A DNA stretch of 64,000 bases from NCBI GenBank assembly GCA_020443425.1, contig JAGRIE010000011.1, positions 32,630-96,629 on the forward strand, read 5' to 3'. A program made the translations under genes and the position numbers. This DNA comes from Halioglobus sp. (GTDB lineage Bacteria > Pseudomonadota > Gammaproteobacteria > Pseudomonadales > Halieaceae). Shown here piece after piece: positions 8,997-16,690 of the stretch. The notes beneath the pieces were generated by a model that saw only the letters and a program-made list of their open reading frames with translations, ran no database searches and was not told the DNA's origin. How positions within the stretch are numbered: position 1 is the first letter of the stretch; each line of letters starts with the position of its first letter.

Positions 8997-10727
8997 CTAG
9001 AACGTGCGCTTCACTGTCAGTGCAATATTGTCACGGTCCTTGATGAAAGCGACGGTGCCGTTTTTCTGCGGGCCGTAGTAGATATTGTAGTTCAGCGCGA
9101 CGTTCCATACCTGGTCGATGTCCACGGCGAGACCGACGCTGCCGTTACCGACCTTCTCATTACCACCAGCGGAGTTCGGTGCCTGCTTACAGCTGATGGC
9201 GTAGCTGACGCTGCCGAGGGCGCTGAGGTCCCAGCCCGGACGGACCTGGTACCAGGTCGGCCTGAATACACCGGCGATATGGGAGCAGAAGTTGTCATCC
9301 TTGATGTAGGTGTTGGCCTTGTTCTCAAAGTCGCCGAAGTCGATCAGCTGCGACAGTGTTAGTTCCGCCAGGTAGGTACCACCATCCCACAGGCCCCACT
9401 CGCCATCGAGGAAACCGAGGCCGTTGAGGACGATGTGCGCGGTATCACCGGTCGGGCCGGGATATTTATCACCATAGCCGACATCGGACTCCAGCGGGTA
9501 CAGTGCAAACAAGCTGGAGGTCAGGTCAGGGTTGAGGGCATTGTTCAGGCGATACACGAAATCGGCACCCCAGCTGATGTCCCACATCTGCTTGGAAAAT
9601 GACAGACCGAAGGTGTCGATATCATCCTTGTAGACCCAGCCGTAGAGACCGGCGAGTGTTGCATTGGTGTTGGCCGCCTCTGCTTGCTGATCAGGCCTCA
9701 CCTGGCTGCCGGAAACGGAGAACAGGCCGCTGGTGAGGCGGTCAGTGTTGTTCATGTAGATAGCCGAGGCTTCCAGGTCCCACGCCTCGATGTAGTACTT
9801 CAGGTTGATACCCCAGTCACCGGAATCCTTGCTTTTGTAATTGACGGAGCGGAAACAGGTCCTGCCGTCGGCACCCGCTGATACGGTCAAACACTCGGAA
9901 TTTTCGGTCAGCGCTTCGTTCAGGCTGAAATAGGTACCCGCTGCCGGCCAGCGCAGGGGCTCAAAACCCAGTGCGTAGAACGCGCTGACACTCCAGCCAC
10001 CGGTGAACTGGAACGTGGTGGAGATTTTGTTGTTGGGGATAAACAGCTCTTTCGCTTCACTGCCCGGTGTTCCCAGGCCTTTGGCGAGATCGAGTGCCGC
10101 CATTGAACCGGCGAAGCCATGGATGGCACCGGTGGACAGCAGGCTCTGGCCCCAGTACAGCGTATGGCGACCGATTCGAAGGTTGGCGGAAACCGAGTCG
10201 GAGAGTTCGAAGTTACCGAATACAAAAGCATCCAGCAGTTCCCCGCCGCGGTAGTGCAGGTCTTTAGCGGCGTCGTTGTACTCGCCAGGCTGCACCGTCA
10301 AGTAGGCGAAGGTCGAGTAGGGAGACGGGTAGCTCTTGGTGGGCCCGCTGCTGGGGTAAGCACTGTTGTCGTAGGCAAAGTCATACCAACCAGCGCCACT
10401 GACCCTGAAACCGAGCTTGTCCTTCCAGATCACATCCATCTCGGACAACAGGTCAATCCGCTGACTGACAAAATGCCCTTGTTTGACAGAGTAGTCCGCG
10501 TCATCGGAGATACCGGCTGCGGTCGCCGAGGGTTTGGTTCGATTGGGATCGTAGATCGAGGGATCCTGGTCTTCGACACGCATCATCAGGTTGCCCTTGA
10601 CGGTGTTGTCCCATCGGATATCCCAGTCACTGGGAGTGTCAAACTTGAATGCCTGAGTCTGCATGCTGGCTGCGGCGGTGGCCGCAAAGACGGAAACGGC
10701 TAGCAGTTTTTTCATTTTTTTGACCAT
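8997..10727 (-). CDS. DUF1302 family outer-membrane protein
   Basis: A 576-residue secreted protein. The signal peptide is MVKKMKKLLAVSVFAATAAASMQTQA, after which the mature chain (FKFDTPSDWDIRWDNTVKGN) shows alternating aromatic beta-strand patterning to the C-terminal Phe, as expected for an outer-membrane beta-barrel. The pattern (GHFVSQRIDLLSEMDVIWKDKLGFRVSGAGWYD, later LRIGRHTLYWGQSL) is that of DUF1302, a family repeatedly found with MMPL transporters and YCF48 proteins in gammaproteobacteria and linked to hydrophobic substrate handling. An alternative start is Met at 10715. It sits downstream of the TonB2-type operon but has its own leader with a promoter-like region (10815-10858). The transported molecule is unknown. 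Confidence 0.88.
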   Translation of the reverse strand: MVKKMKKLLAVSVFAATAAASMQTQAFKFDTPSDWDIRWDNTVKGNLMMRVEDQDPSIYDPNRTKPSATAAGISDDADYSVKQGHFVSQRIDLLSEMDVIWKDKLGFRVSGAGWYDFAYDNSAYPSSGPTKSYPSPYSTFAYLTVQPGEYNDAAKDLHYRGGELLDAFVFGNFELSDSVSANLRIGRHTLYWGQSLLSTGAIHGFAGSMAALDLAKGLGTPGSEAKELFIPNNKISTTFQFTGGWSVSAFYALGFEPLRWPAAGTYFSLNEALTENSECLTVSAGADGRTCFRSVNYKSKDSGDWGINLKYYIEAWDLEASAIYMNNTDRLTSGLFSVSGSQVRPDQQAEAANTNATLAGLYGWVYKDDIDTFGLSFSKQMWDISWGADFVYRLNNALNPDLTSSLFALYPLESDVGYGDKYPGPTGDTAHIVLNGLGFLDGEWGLWDGGTYLAELTLSQLIDFGDFENKANTYIKDDNFCSHIAGVFRPTWYQVRPGWDLSALGSVSYAISCKQAPNSAGGNEKVGNGSVGLAVDIDQVWNVALNYNIYYGPQKNGTVAFIKDRDNIALTVKRTF

Positions 10728-10760
10728 CCATTTTAGAGTTATAAAGGGTTGGTATTGCAG

Positions 10761-10796
10761 CGCGCCAAACTGAACCTGACACGGGTTCAGGCGCGG
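10761..10796 (-). promoter_or_regulatory. Structured 5' leader of the DUF1302 gene
   Basis: An inverted repeat CTGAACC...GGTTCAG with a 7-base loop is extended by CGCGC/GCGCG arms across a small bulge. It lies about 35-70 bases upstream of the DUF1302 start, inside the probable 5' untranslated region. It could stabilise the mRNA or act as a regulatory element; there is no T-tract. Confidence 0.4.
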
Positions 10797-10814
10797 GAGC
10801 TCGCTGCATTCCCC

Positions 10815-10858
10815 ACTATTTTCAGGGCAAATAGTACAGGACTATGCTCTCATGTCCA
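10815..10858 (-). promoter_or_regulatory. Candidate promoter and operator of the DUF1302 gene
   Basis: On the minus strand, TGGACA (10858-10853) and TACTAT (10836-10831) are spaced by 16 bases, matching a sigma70 promoter moderately well. A perfect 7-7-7 inverted repeat ACTATTT...AAATAGT (10815-10835) overlaps the -10 element and the expected start site, as a repressor operator would. No regulator gene is adjacent. Confidence 0.45.
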
Positions 10859-10930
10859 ATCCGAAAAATGCATACTATCTGAGTGAATTAATCACGCAGC
10901 GTCGCAGTGACAAACTCGCAGGCAGCGCCG

Positions 10931-12715
10931 TTAGCGGATTCCAATCTGGAGTTCGAGTCTCGGCACACCCGCGCTATCGCCCTGGGGAATTACGAACCGC
11001 ATCTCCCCGCTGAGTTCGTGACCCGCGGCGCGCGCGTCCTCGGCCAGTTGTGCCACTGCCGCCCCCAGAGCATCACCCTCCCCCTCAAACATCCGGGACA
11101 CACACGGGAATGGAATTGTCGTCCTCACCCGGTACTTGCCGCTGCCGGCCACAGCGCCGGCAAAGGGGGCGCCCACCTGCACCTTGACGCCCGCTTGCCC
11201 GCCACCGGTTTCAGTGACAATAAGCTGCAGCGGCCCATCGGCGTTGCCCCCCGCTTTCGCCAGACTCACATACAGGCTGATAGCCGTTCCCCTCAGGGAT
11301 GCCATCAGCGCCTCCGGCGGCTGCCCGGTCTCCATGTAGTACAGCTTCATGGGGGCTACGGTTTTTACCTCAAAGGCAGCGTCGGCAGGCGCCGTGTCGG
11401 TAGTGGTTTCTGCAGTGTCCGGTGCGGCGACCGACGCCGCCTCCAGGCGTTCATCATTCTCTCCGTAGCAGAGGCCGACGATGCCACTCACCTCGTCGTC
11501 CGTGGGCGGCGCGACATTCATAAAGCGCAGCCACTGCCCGGCCTGGGCGTTGACACCGCCGATCAGGGTGGCATTGATAAAGGAGCGGCGCGCGCCCGCC
11601 TCATCCCCCAGCTTCAGCTGGCTCACACCCAGCAGCAGGTTGGCGCGCCCCACGTATTTGTCGGGCAATTGCCTGGCGCAGGCGGCCAACATGGTCTGGT
11701 GCATGTTGTCAAAATCCTGCTCCTCCATCTGCAACTGCGCCAGATACAGGTACAGTTCGATATCACCACTGAGCCGGGCGGCCTGTTGCAGCGCCTTGCG
11801 CGCCCTGTCCTGCTCCCTGGCCGCCAACCAGAACTCGAACAGCCTGCGGTAGGCCGCGGCACTGGCGGCCACCTCGCCCGACGCCAACGCGGCCTCCAGC
11901 ACCTGTGCAGCCCCGTAGGGGTTGTCATTGGCACTGTGCAGACTGGCCAGCAGCAGCACGTCCCGCTCGCTGAAGGGAACCTGTTTATCGCGCGCCAATG
12001 TCAGCTGGTCCAGCGCTTGCTTCCTCTTGTTCTGCTGCAGATACACCGACGCCAGCAGGTGCCAGTGCTGCGGGTCATCCGGCTGCAATTCCAGCAGTCG
12101 GCGCAGCAACACCTCGCACTGCGCGTAGGCGCCGGCGTGATAGTACAGGGCCAGCGCCTGCTGCATCCCGGCGGCATCCATCTCCAGGCCCGCCGCCTGG
12201 ATGCGGTCCAGCGTCGCCACGACATCCGCGTAGCGGCCCAGGTGATGCTGGGCGCGCGCCAGTAGCAGGAAGTCACTGAGTTCGGGCACCAGGTCGATCG
12301 CGAGCACCTCCTGCAGCGTCTGGCTGGCGGCCGGGTAATCCTTTTTCAACAGGTAGACCTGGGCCAGCTCGCGCAACATCTCGCGATTGGCGACATCAGA
12401 GAGGCCCTCCGCCTGCAGCGCCTGCCGGTAGTAGTCGATGGCCTTGCCGTACTCCTTGCGCTCCACGTAGTGACGCGCCAGGTGCCGGCCGGCACTGGAG
12501 CGGGCGTAGGCATCCTCAATGCTGCCCAGTTGCTGCTCCAGTTCCTCGACGGACAGCTCCGCACCCCTGGCCCAGTCGCCGTCGTTCGGTGTCAGCAGTA
12601 TCTTGCTGCGGTACTGCCCCTCGCCAGCGGCGCTGGCGACAGTTGCGACTGCGGCGCAGACCAGGGCCAGGCACACACATGCGGGACGCAGTGTTCGCAC
12701 GATTTCAATCCACAT
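10931..12715 (-). CDS. Tetratricopeptide repeat protein of the TonB2-type operon
   Basis: A 594-residue exported protein with signal peptide (ACVCLALVCAAVATVASA) followed by TPR helices over about residues 50-400 (for example AIDYYRQALQAEGL, WHLLASVYLQQNKRKQALDQL). The C-terminal part, after a Thr/Ala-rich linker near residue 440, is a separate domain of unknown type. It is the last gene of the six-gene operon and overlaps tonB by 11 bases. In vibrio TonB2 clusters a TPR protein lies in the same position. It probably acts in the periplasm as an interaction scaffold for the TonB complex; its exact role is not established. Confidence 0.8.
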   Translation of the reverse strand: MWIEIVRTLRPACVCLALVCAAVATVASAAGEGQYRSKILLTPNDGDWARGAELSVEELEQQLGSIEDAYARSSAGRHLARHYVERKEYGKAIDYYRQALQAEGLSDVANREMLRELAQVYLLKKDYPAASQTLQEVLAIDLVPELSDFLLLARAQHHLGRYADVVATLDRIQAAGLEMDAAGMQQALALYYHAGAYAQCEVLLRRLLELQPDDPQHWHLLASVYLQQNKRKQALDQLTLARDKQVPFSERDVLLLASLHSANDNPYGAAQVLEAALASGEVAASAAAYRRLFEFWLAAREQDRARKALQQAARLSGDIELYLYLAQLQMEEQDFDNMHQTMLAACARQLPDKYVGRANLLLGVSQLKLGDEAGARRSFINATLIGGVNAQAGQWLRFMNVAPPTDDEVSGIVGLCYGENDERLEAASVAAPDTAETTTDTAPADAAFEVKTVAPMKLYYMETGQPPEALMASLRGTAISLYVSLAKAGGNADGPLQLIVTETGGGQAGVKVQVGAPFAGAVAGSGKYRVRTTIPFPCVSRMFEGEGDALGAAVAQLAEDARAAGHELSGEMRFVIPQGDSAGVPRLELQIGIR

Positions 12716-13394
12716 TGGGCAGGTTCTGGGGGTAGTTCTGCCAGCTAATTTCGACCTTCTGCGTCAGTATGATATCCCCCTTGATATCCCCGGACGCGCT
12801 GATGCGATAGGTCCAGTCCTCAACCGCGGCTATGACTTTTTCCTCAAACACCCCACGGGGACTGGCATCCAGCACCCGCACATCGCGGGTGCGGCCCTCG
12901 GCCGTGACCGAGAACGCAACCAGCACCCAGCCATCAATCTTGTTCTGCCACGCGACTTCAGGCACGTTCGGCCTGCGGGTATCAAACGGCACCACCTCGA
13001 TATAGCCCTGGGCGTCCTTGCCGCCGACGACGACCTCGCCACCGCCGCCACCCAGCGGTGCGCTCCAGCGCTTGCCTGCCGCCGCGATAGCGATATCTCC
13101 CGCTGCCAGGTCCAGCGCCGGAATCTCCAGGGTATCGGTGGGCACCGGTGCGGCGGGACTGACCGCTGCCACCGTAAGCGGCTCCATCACAGGCTCGTCC
13201 ACCGGCTCGGTTTCAGTGTCTGCCTGCTGCTGCTCGGGTTCCGGCTCCTCGGGTTGAGGCTGGATAATCTGTACGTCGTTGTACACCATCACCGGCACCC
13301 CCTCCTCCTTGCCGCGCTGGATCAGGCTGTGCATGAACAGGAACACCGCCAGTGTGACCAGCAGCGCACCGATGAGGGCGGGGAGTAATCGCAT
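12705..13394 (-). CDS. tonB: TonB-family energy transducer
   Basis: A 229-residue protein with one N-terminal membrane anchor (MRLLPALIGALLVTLAVFLFM), an acidic, proline- and glutamate-rich linker (QPQPEEPEPEQQQADTETEP, unusual in lacking the Lys-Pro repeats of classical TonB) and a C-terminal TonB domain (DGWVLVAFSVTAEGRTRDVRVLDASP then FEEKVIAAVEDWTY). It would couple the proton motive force from ExbB/ExbD to an outer-membrane partner. ATG 13394 is chosen because it leaves 13 bases after exbD and gives a clean membrane anchor; an upstream in-frame start lies inside exbD. It overlaps the TPR gene by 11 bases. No TonB-dependent receptor is in this window. Confidence 0.88.
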   Translation of the reverse strand: MRLLPALIGALLVTLAVFLFMHSLIQRGKEEGVPVMVYNDVQIIQPQPEEPEPEQQQADTETEPVDEPVMEPLTVAAVSPAAPVPTDTLEIPALDLAAGDIAIAAAGKRWSAPLGGGGGEVVVGGKDAQGYIEVVPFDTRRPNVPEVAWQNKIDGWVLVAFSVTAEGRTRDVRVLDASPRGVFEEKVIAAVEDWTYRISASGDIKGDIILTQKVEISWQNYPQNLPNVD

Positions 13395-13407
13395 CGCCCC
13401 GCCCCGC

Positions 13408-13818
13408 CTACTCCGCGCGTTTGTCGGCGGCGATGGCAATGCCCTCAACGCCGGCCAGGCGCACCTGGTCCATCACATCCACCAGGGTGCCGGTGGCTGC
13501 CTCCGCGTCCGACTGGATGATCACAGAGCCCTCGGGGTTGTCCGCATGTAACCGCGCGACAATGGCGCGCACAGAGCGGGGGTCGACCGGCCGCCGGTCA
13601 ATCCACACCTCGCCCGAGGCGGTAATCGCAATAAAAATATTGGCGTTCTCCTGGTTGGCCGCCGTGGCCGCCTCAGGCGTGTTCACCGTCACACCCGACT
13701 CCTTCACGAAGGACGTCGTCACGATAAAGAAAATGAGCATGATAAAGACGATGTCCAGCATCGGTGTCATGTCCAGCTCAGTGTCTTCCTGGGCCGGGAT
13801 ATGGCGTTTTGCACTCAT
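13408..13818 (-). CDS. exbD: ExbD-type biopolymer transport protein
   Basis: A 136-residue protein with one membrane helix (TPMLDIVFIMLIFFIVTTSF) that includes the conserved Asp of ExbD/TolR (D22), which takes part in proton translocation. A periplasmic domain follows. Its start overlaps the preceding exbB stop by 4 bases, giving translational coupling. With ExbB and the TtpC-like protein it forms the inner-membrane motor for TonB. Confidence 0.92.
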   Translation of the reverse strand: MSAKRHIPAQEDTELDMTPMLDIVFIMLIFFIVTTSFVKESGVTVNTPEAATAANQENANIFIAITASGEVWIDRRPVDPRSVRAIVARLHADNPEGSVIIQSDAEAATGTLVDVMDQVRLAGVEGIAIAADKRAE

Positions 13819-14366
13819 GAGGGTTCTCCCGCCGCTGTGCTATCACGCAGGGCCAGCCGATCCTGCAAATGGCCGGTCTCATGATCGGCCACACGCCGCA
13901 ATCGCACGGTAAAATAAATCCCTGTCAGCGCCACCACCAGGCCCGCCATAGTCGGGATCGTGGCCCGGTACACCCCGCGCGCCATCGCCTGGGCATCGTC
14001 ATTGCCGCTGATGGCAATCACCTCAAACACGCCGATCATCCCCAGCACCGTGCCCAGCAATCCCAGCAGCGGGCACAGTGCCACCAGCAGCTGGATGAAG
14101 GGCAGCATCGCATGCAGTTCCAGGCGCACTTCCGACACGATCAATTCACGGATCTTGCGGGCGCGCCAGGAACTGCGATCCTCGCGGGAGTTCCACTGCT
14201 CAACCCAGCGCGCTGCGCGCGCCGGCCAGGTGATGCGCACAAACCACAGCCGTTCCAGGATCAACAGCCACAGCAGCAGGCAGGTGGCAAAGATCACCCA
14301 CAGCACCGGGCCGCCCTGGTCGATCAGGTCCAGCACCGCGTTGGAGACGGGCAGCAGTAGATTCAC
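13815..14366 (-). CDS. exbB: ExbB/TolQ/MotA proton channel protein (short)
   Basis: A 183-residue inner-membrane protein with the MotA/TolQ/ExbB domain. Three hydrophobic segments are visible: VLWVIFATCLLLWLLILERL, LPFIQLLVALCPLLGLLGTVLGMIGVF and the late YRATIPTMAGLVVALTGIYF. The conserved LGLLGTV loop is present. It overlaps both neighbours by 4 bases (ttpC-like upstream, exbD downstream). It is the second ExbB-like protein of the operon, corresponding to ExbB2 in vibrio TonB2 systems. Confidence 0.9.
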   Translation of the reverse strand: MNLLLPVSNAVLDLIDQGGPVLWVIFATCLLLWLLILERLWFVRITWPARAARWVEQWNSREDRSSWRARKIRELIVSEVRLELHAMLPFIQLLVALCPLLGLLGTVLGMIGVFEVIAISGNDDAQAMARGVYRATIPTMAGLVVALTGIYFTVRLRRVADHETGHLQDRLALRDSTAAGEPS

Positions 14367-15775
14367 GGGTTGCGCTCCTGTTGCTCAGCACTTCGCGCCA
14401 GCACACCCGCACACTGTTCATCGAGCCGCTGCACCATGGTGCGCGACAGATAGGCGATAATGCTGTGACAGAACAGCAGCGGGATGGCGACCACCAGACC
14501 CAATACCGTGGTCACCAGCGCCTGCGAAATCCCTCCCGCCATCAGCTTGGGGTCACCGGTGCCGAACAGGCTGATCGCCTGGAAGGTGAGTATCATACCC
14601 GTCACCGTGCCCAGCAAACCCAGCAGCGGCGAGGTCGCCGCCAACAGCTTGATGACCCCGTTGCCGCGCTCCAGCGCGGGCATTTCGGCCAGCACCGCCT
14701 CGTCCAGCTTGAGCTGCAACAGCTCTTCGTCGTGCAGCCCGATACCCTCAACGGATTTCAGCACCCGGCCCAGCGGGTTGGAGTCACTGGGGGACTGCAA
14801 ATGTTGCAGTTGCCGGCGGATACGGAGGTACACAACACCGAGGTAGAGACCGCGCCAGGCCGCCATCAGCAGGCCCAGTGAACCCAGTGCAATGATAATC
14901 AGGCCGATCATGCCGCCCTGCTCGATGCGCTCGCGCAGGCTGGGTGTGTAGCTGAGCATACCCAGCAGGCTGCCGCGGCTGGGGTCCACCGTCAGCGACG
15001 AGACCTGCCCCGGTTGCTCGAGAAATGTGGCCGCAGCAGTGCGGAGTCGGGCCGCGGGCTGGCGGCTGAGTACCAGCAGTTCCCCGGTCTCCGGTACAAA
15101 CCGCAGGAAATCCCCGCCGCTGAAGGCCGAGAAAGGCCCGACCCGCAGTACCTGCCGCTGTTCCGTGGTGCCGTCTACCTGTACCACGGCGGTATCGAAT
15201 ACGGCGATGCGCGCGGCCTCGGTCATCTCCTCCTGTAACAGCAGCCACAGGGCCTGGATTTCGTCGATGCTGGGGTGTGTGGTGGCTGCGGCCAGCGCCT
15301 GCAATTGCTCACTGCGCTCGGGGAGCTGCGCGGTGATCATGGAGTCCTGCAGCACGGCGGAAAAGTCGCCGGAAAACTCCCGGAACGTGCTGGCGAGGTC
15401 ACCCATATCCCGCACCACATCCTGCAATTGCGCTTTCAGCCGCTCGATTTCTGCCGCATTGCCCTCGGTCACAGCCAACAGCGGCTGGTTTTCATTCTTG
15501 CTGCGTTCGAAGGCGCGACGCGATTCCGCCAGCAGTGCCTGTTGTTGCTGTTTGTCGCGCAGGAAACGCTGCTCACGCTCGGCGTTGCGCGCCTGTTGCT
15601 CACGCTGCGCACGGCGCACGGACTCCAGCAGTTGATCCAGATTGGTAATCTGCTGTCCCGACGCCGCCGGCGTCTGCGCCGGTTCCTGGTCCCGCTCCTC
15701 GGCCAGCGCCAGCGTCGCCGGCCAGGCACCCAGCCAGAGCAACGCCGCCAGCAGTACACCCCGGGAGCGCCTCAT
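14363..15775 (-). CDS. ttpC: TtpC-like MotA/TolQ/ExbB protein with periplasmic coiled-coil domain
   Basis: A 470-residue protein: an N-terminal signal or anchor (VLLAALLWLGAWPATLALA), a long charged coiled coil about residues 45-150 (RRAQREQQARNAEREQRFLRDKQQQQ), a folded periplasmic region, and a C-terminal ExbB-type membrane domain from about residue 285, with LLAATSPLLGLLGTVTGMI. This domain order is that of TtpC, the extra ExbB-like component required by TonB2 systems in Vibrio. It overlaps the DUF3450 gene and exbB by 4 bases each. The role in the same complex is inferred from architecture and gene order. Confidence 0.88.
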   Translation of the reverse strand: MRRSRGVLLAALLWLGAWPATLALAEERDQEPAQTPAASGQQITNLDQLLESVRRAQREQQARNAEREQRFLRDKQQQQALLAESRRAFERSKNENQPLLAVTEGNAAEIERLKAQLQDVVRDMGDLASTFREFSGDFSAVLQDSMITAQLPERSEQLQALAAATTHPSIDEIQALWLLLQEEMTEAARIAVFDTAVVQVDGTTEQRQVLRVGPFSAFSGGDFLRFVPETGELLVLSRQPAARLRTAAATFLEQPGQVSSLTVDPSRGSLLGMLSYTPSLRERIEQGGMIGLIIIALGSLGLLMAAWRGLYLGVVYLRIRRQLQHLQSPSDSNPLGRVLKSVEGIGLHDEELLQLKLDEAVLAEMPALERGNGVIKLLAATSPLLGLLGTVTGMILTFQAISLFGTGDPKLMAGGISQALVTTVLGLVVAIPLLFCHSIIAYLSRTMVQRLDEQCAGVLARSAEQQERNP

Positions 15776-16551
15776 GATGCGTCTCCCGGCGCTCTCAGTG
15801 GCAACTGCAGCAACTGCGGTGCCACCTGGTTCCTGGCGACGCGCAGGGCCAGTGCCAGTTCCCGGTCAAACCCGGCATCCAGCGGCAACCACTGCTCCTC
15901 CTGCGAACTCCAGTAGCCACTGCTGTCACCGTCCAGGGACTGGAAGTACAGCGCCACGCGGCCTACTCGCAAAAATTCCACCGACAGTTCCTGCCCCTGC
16001 CACTGCAGCGGCCCGCGCCAGGCCTCGATGTCGCTGCCGTAGCCCTGCTCCAGTTGATAGGCCTCCAGCAGCAGCCTGAACTTTGCCGACACCGACAGAT
16101 CGGGCTGGTTCAGGCGGCGCTTCAGCAACAGCACACCGTTGATACGCTCCTCGTGGTGGAACGGCAGGTCCAGCACCACGAATGTCTCCAGCGCATCGGC
16201 CATGCTGCGCATCAGCGGCACAATCCGCTGGCGGGTAATCTCGGCCTGCGCGATCTGTCGCTGCAAGTCCGCAATCTGGCTGCGCTGGGCCTGCTCCAGC
16301 CCCTCCAGTTCGCGGGTGTAGGCGGCCTGGTACTCGACCCCGTCCTGGAGGCGTCGGTACTCCTCCAGCAGCGCCCGGCTCTGGCCGGCCAGTTCGTCGA
16401 TTTTCTTCTGCGATGCGGCGGCGCTGCTGTTGGTAGTGGAGACGACATCAAGGCTTTGCTTGACGTCGGCCGCCGAGGCGACGGGGGCCCATAACGAAAG
16501 TGAAAGCCCTGCCATCAAAAGCAGGAATGCGCTGTTTCTCATTCGACACAT
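15772..16551 (-). CDS. DUF3450 family periplasmic coiled-coil protein
   Basis: A 259-residue protein with a cleavable signal peptide (LLLMAGLSLSLWAPVASA) and an N-terminal coiled coil about residues 40-110 (KKIDELAGQSRALLEEYRRLQDG). A globular C-terminal region follows (WRGPLQWQGQELSVEFLRVGRVALYFQS). This matches DUF3450, found as the first gene of TonB2-type operons. An AGGA ribosome site is 6-7 bases before ATG 16551. It probably acts in the periplasm with TtpC, but its function has not been defined. Transcription likely begins just upstream, because a terminator (16601-16633) isolates it from the MMPL gene. Confidence 0.85.
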   Translation of the reverse strand: MCRMRNSAFLLLMAGLSLSLWAPVASAADVKQSLDVVSTTNSSAAASQKKIDELAGQSRALLEEYRRLQDGVEYQAAYTRELEGLEQAQRSQIADLQRQIAQAEITRQRIVPLMRSMADALETFVVLDLPFHHEERINGVLLLKRRLNQPDLSVSAKFRLLLEAYQLEQGYGSDIEAWRGPLQWQGQELSVEFLRVGRVALYFQSLDGDSSGYWSSQEEQWLPLDAGFDRELALALRVARNQVAPQLLQLPLRAPGDAS

Positions 16552-16600
16552 TGTCCTGGTAGTCCTGTTCTGGAGACCGGCAGCCTGAACCGCACGACAT

Positions 16601-16633
16601 AAAAAACGGCCTCAGGTGCAAGCTGATGGCCGT
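16601..16633 (-). terminator. Intrinsic terminator after the MMPL transporter gene
   Basis: On the minus strand a stem ACGGCC/GGCCGT, extended by TCAG/CTGA with one bulged A, is followed by TTTTTT. It sits 57 bases after the MMPL stop and separates that transcript from the DUF3450-TonB operon. Confidence 0.8.
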
Positions 16634-16690
16634 TCAGTAATCCACTGCCCGGTATCCACTGGCCGGGCAGCCCTTGTCTAACCGCTGCGA

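Noticed and set aside
10907..12265. 452-residue plus-strand open frame
   Set aside because: It lies opposite the TPR gene of the TonB operon, has no domain pattern and no ribosome site; the TPR reading is coupled to tonB.
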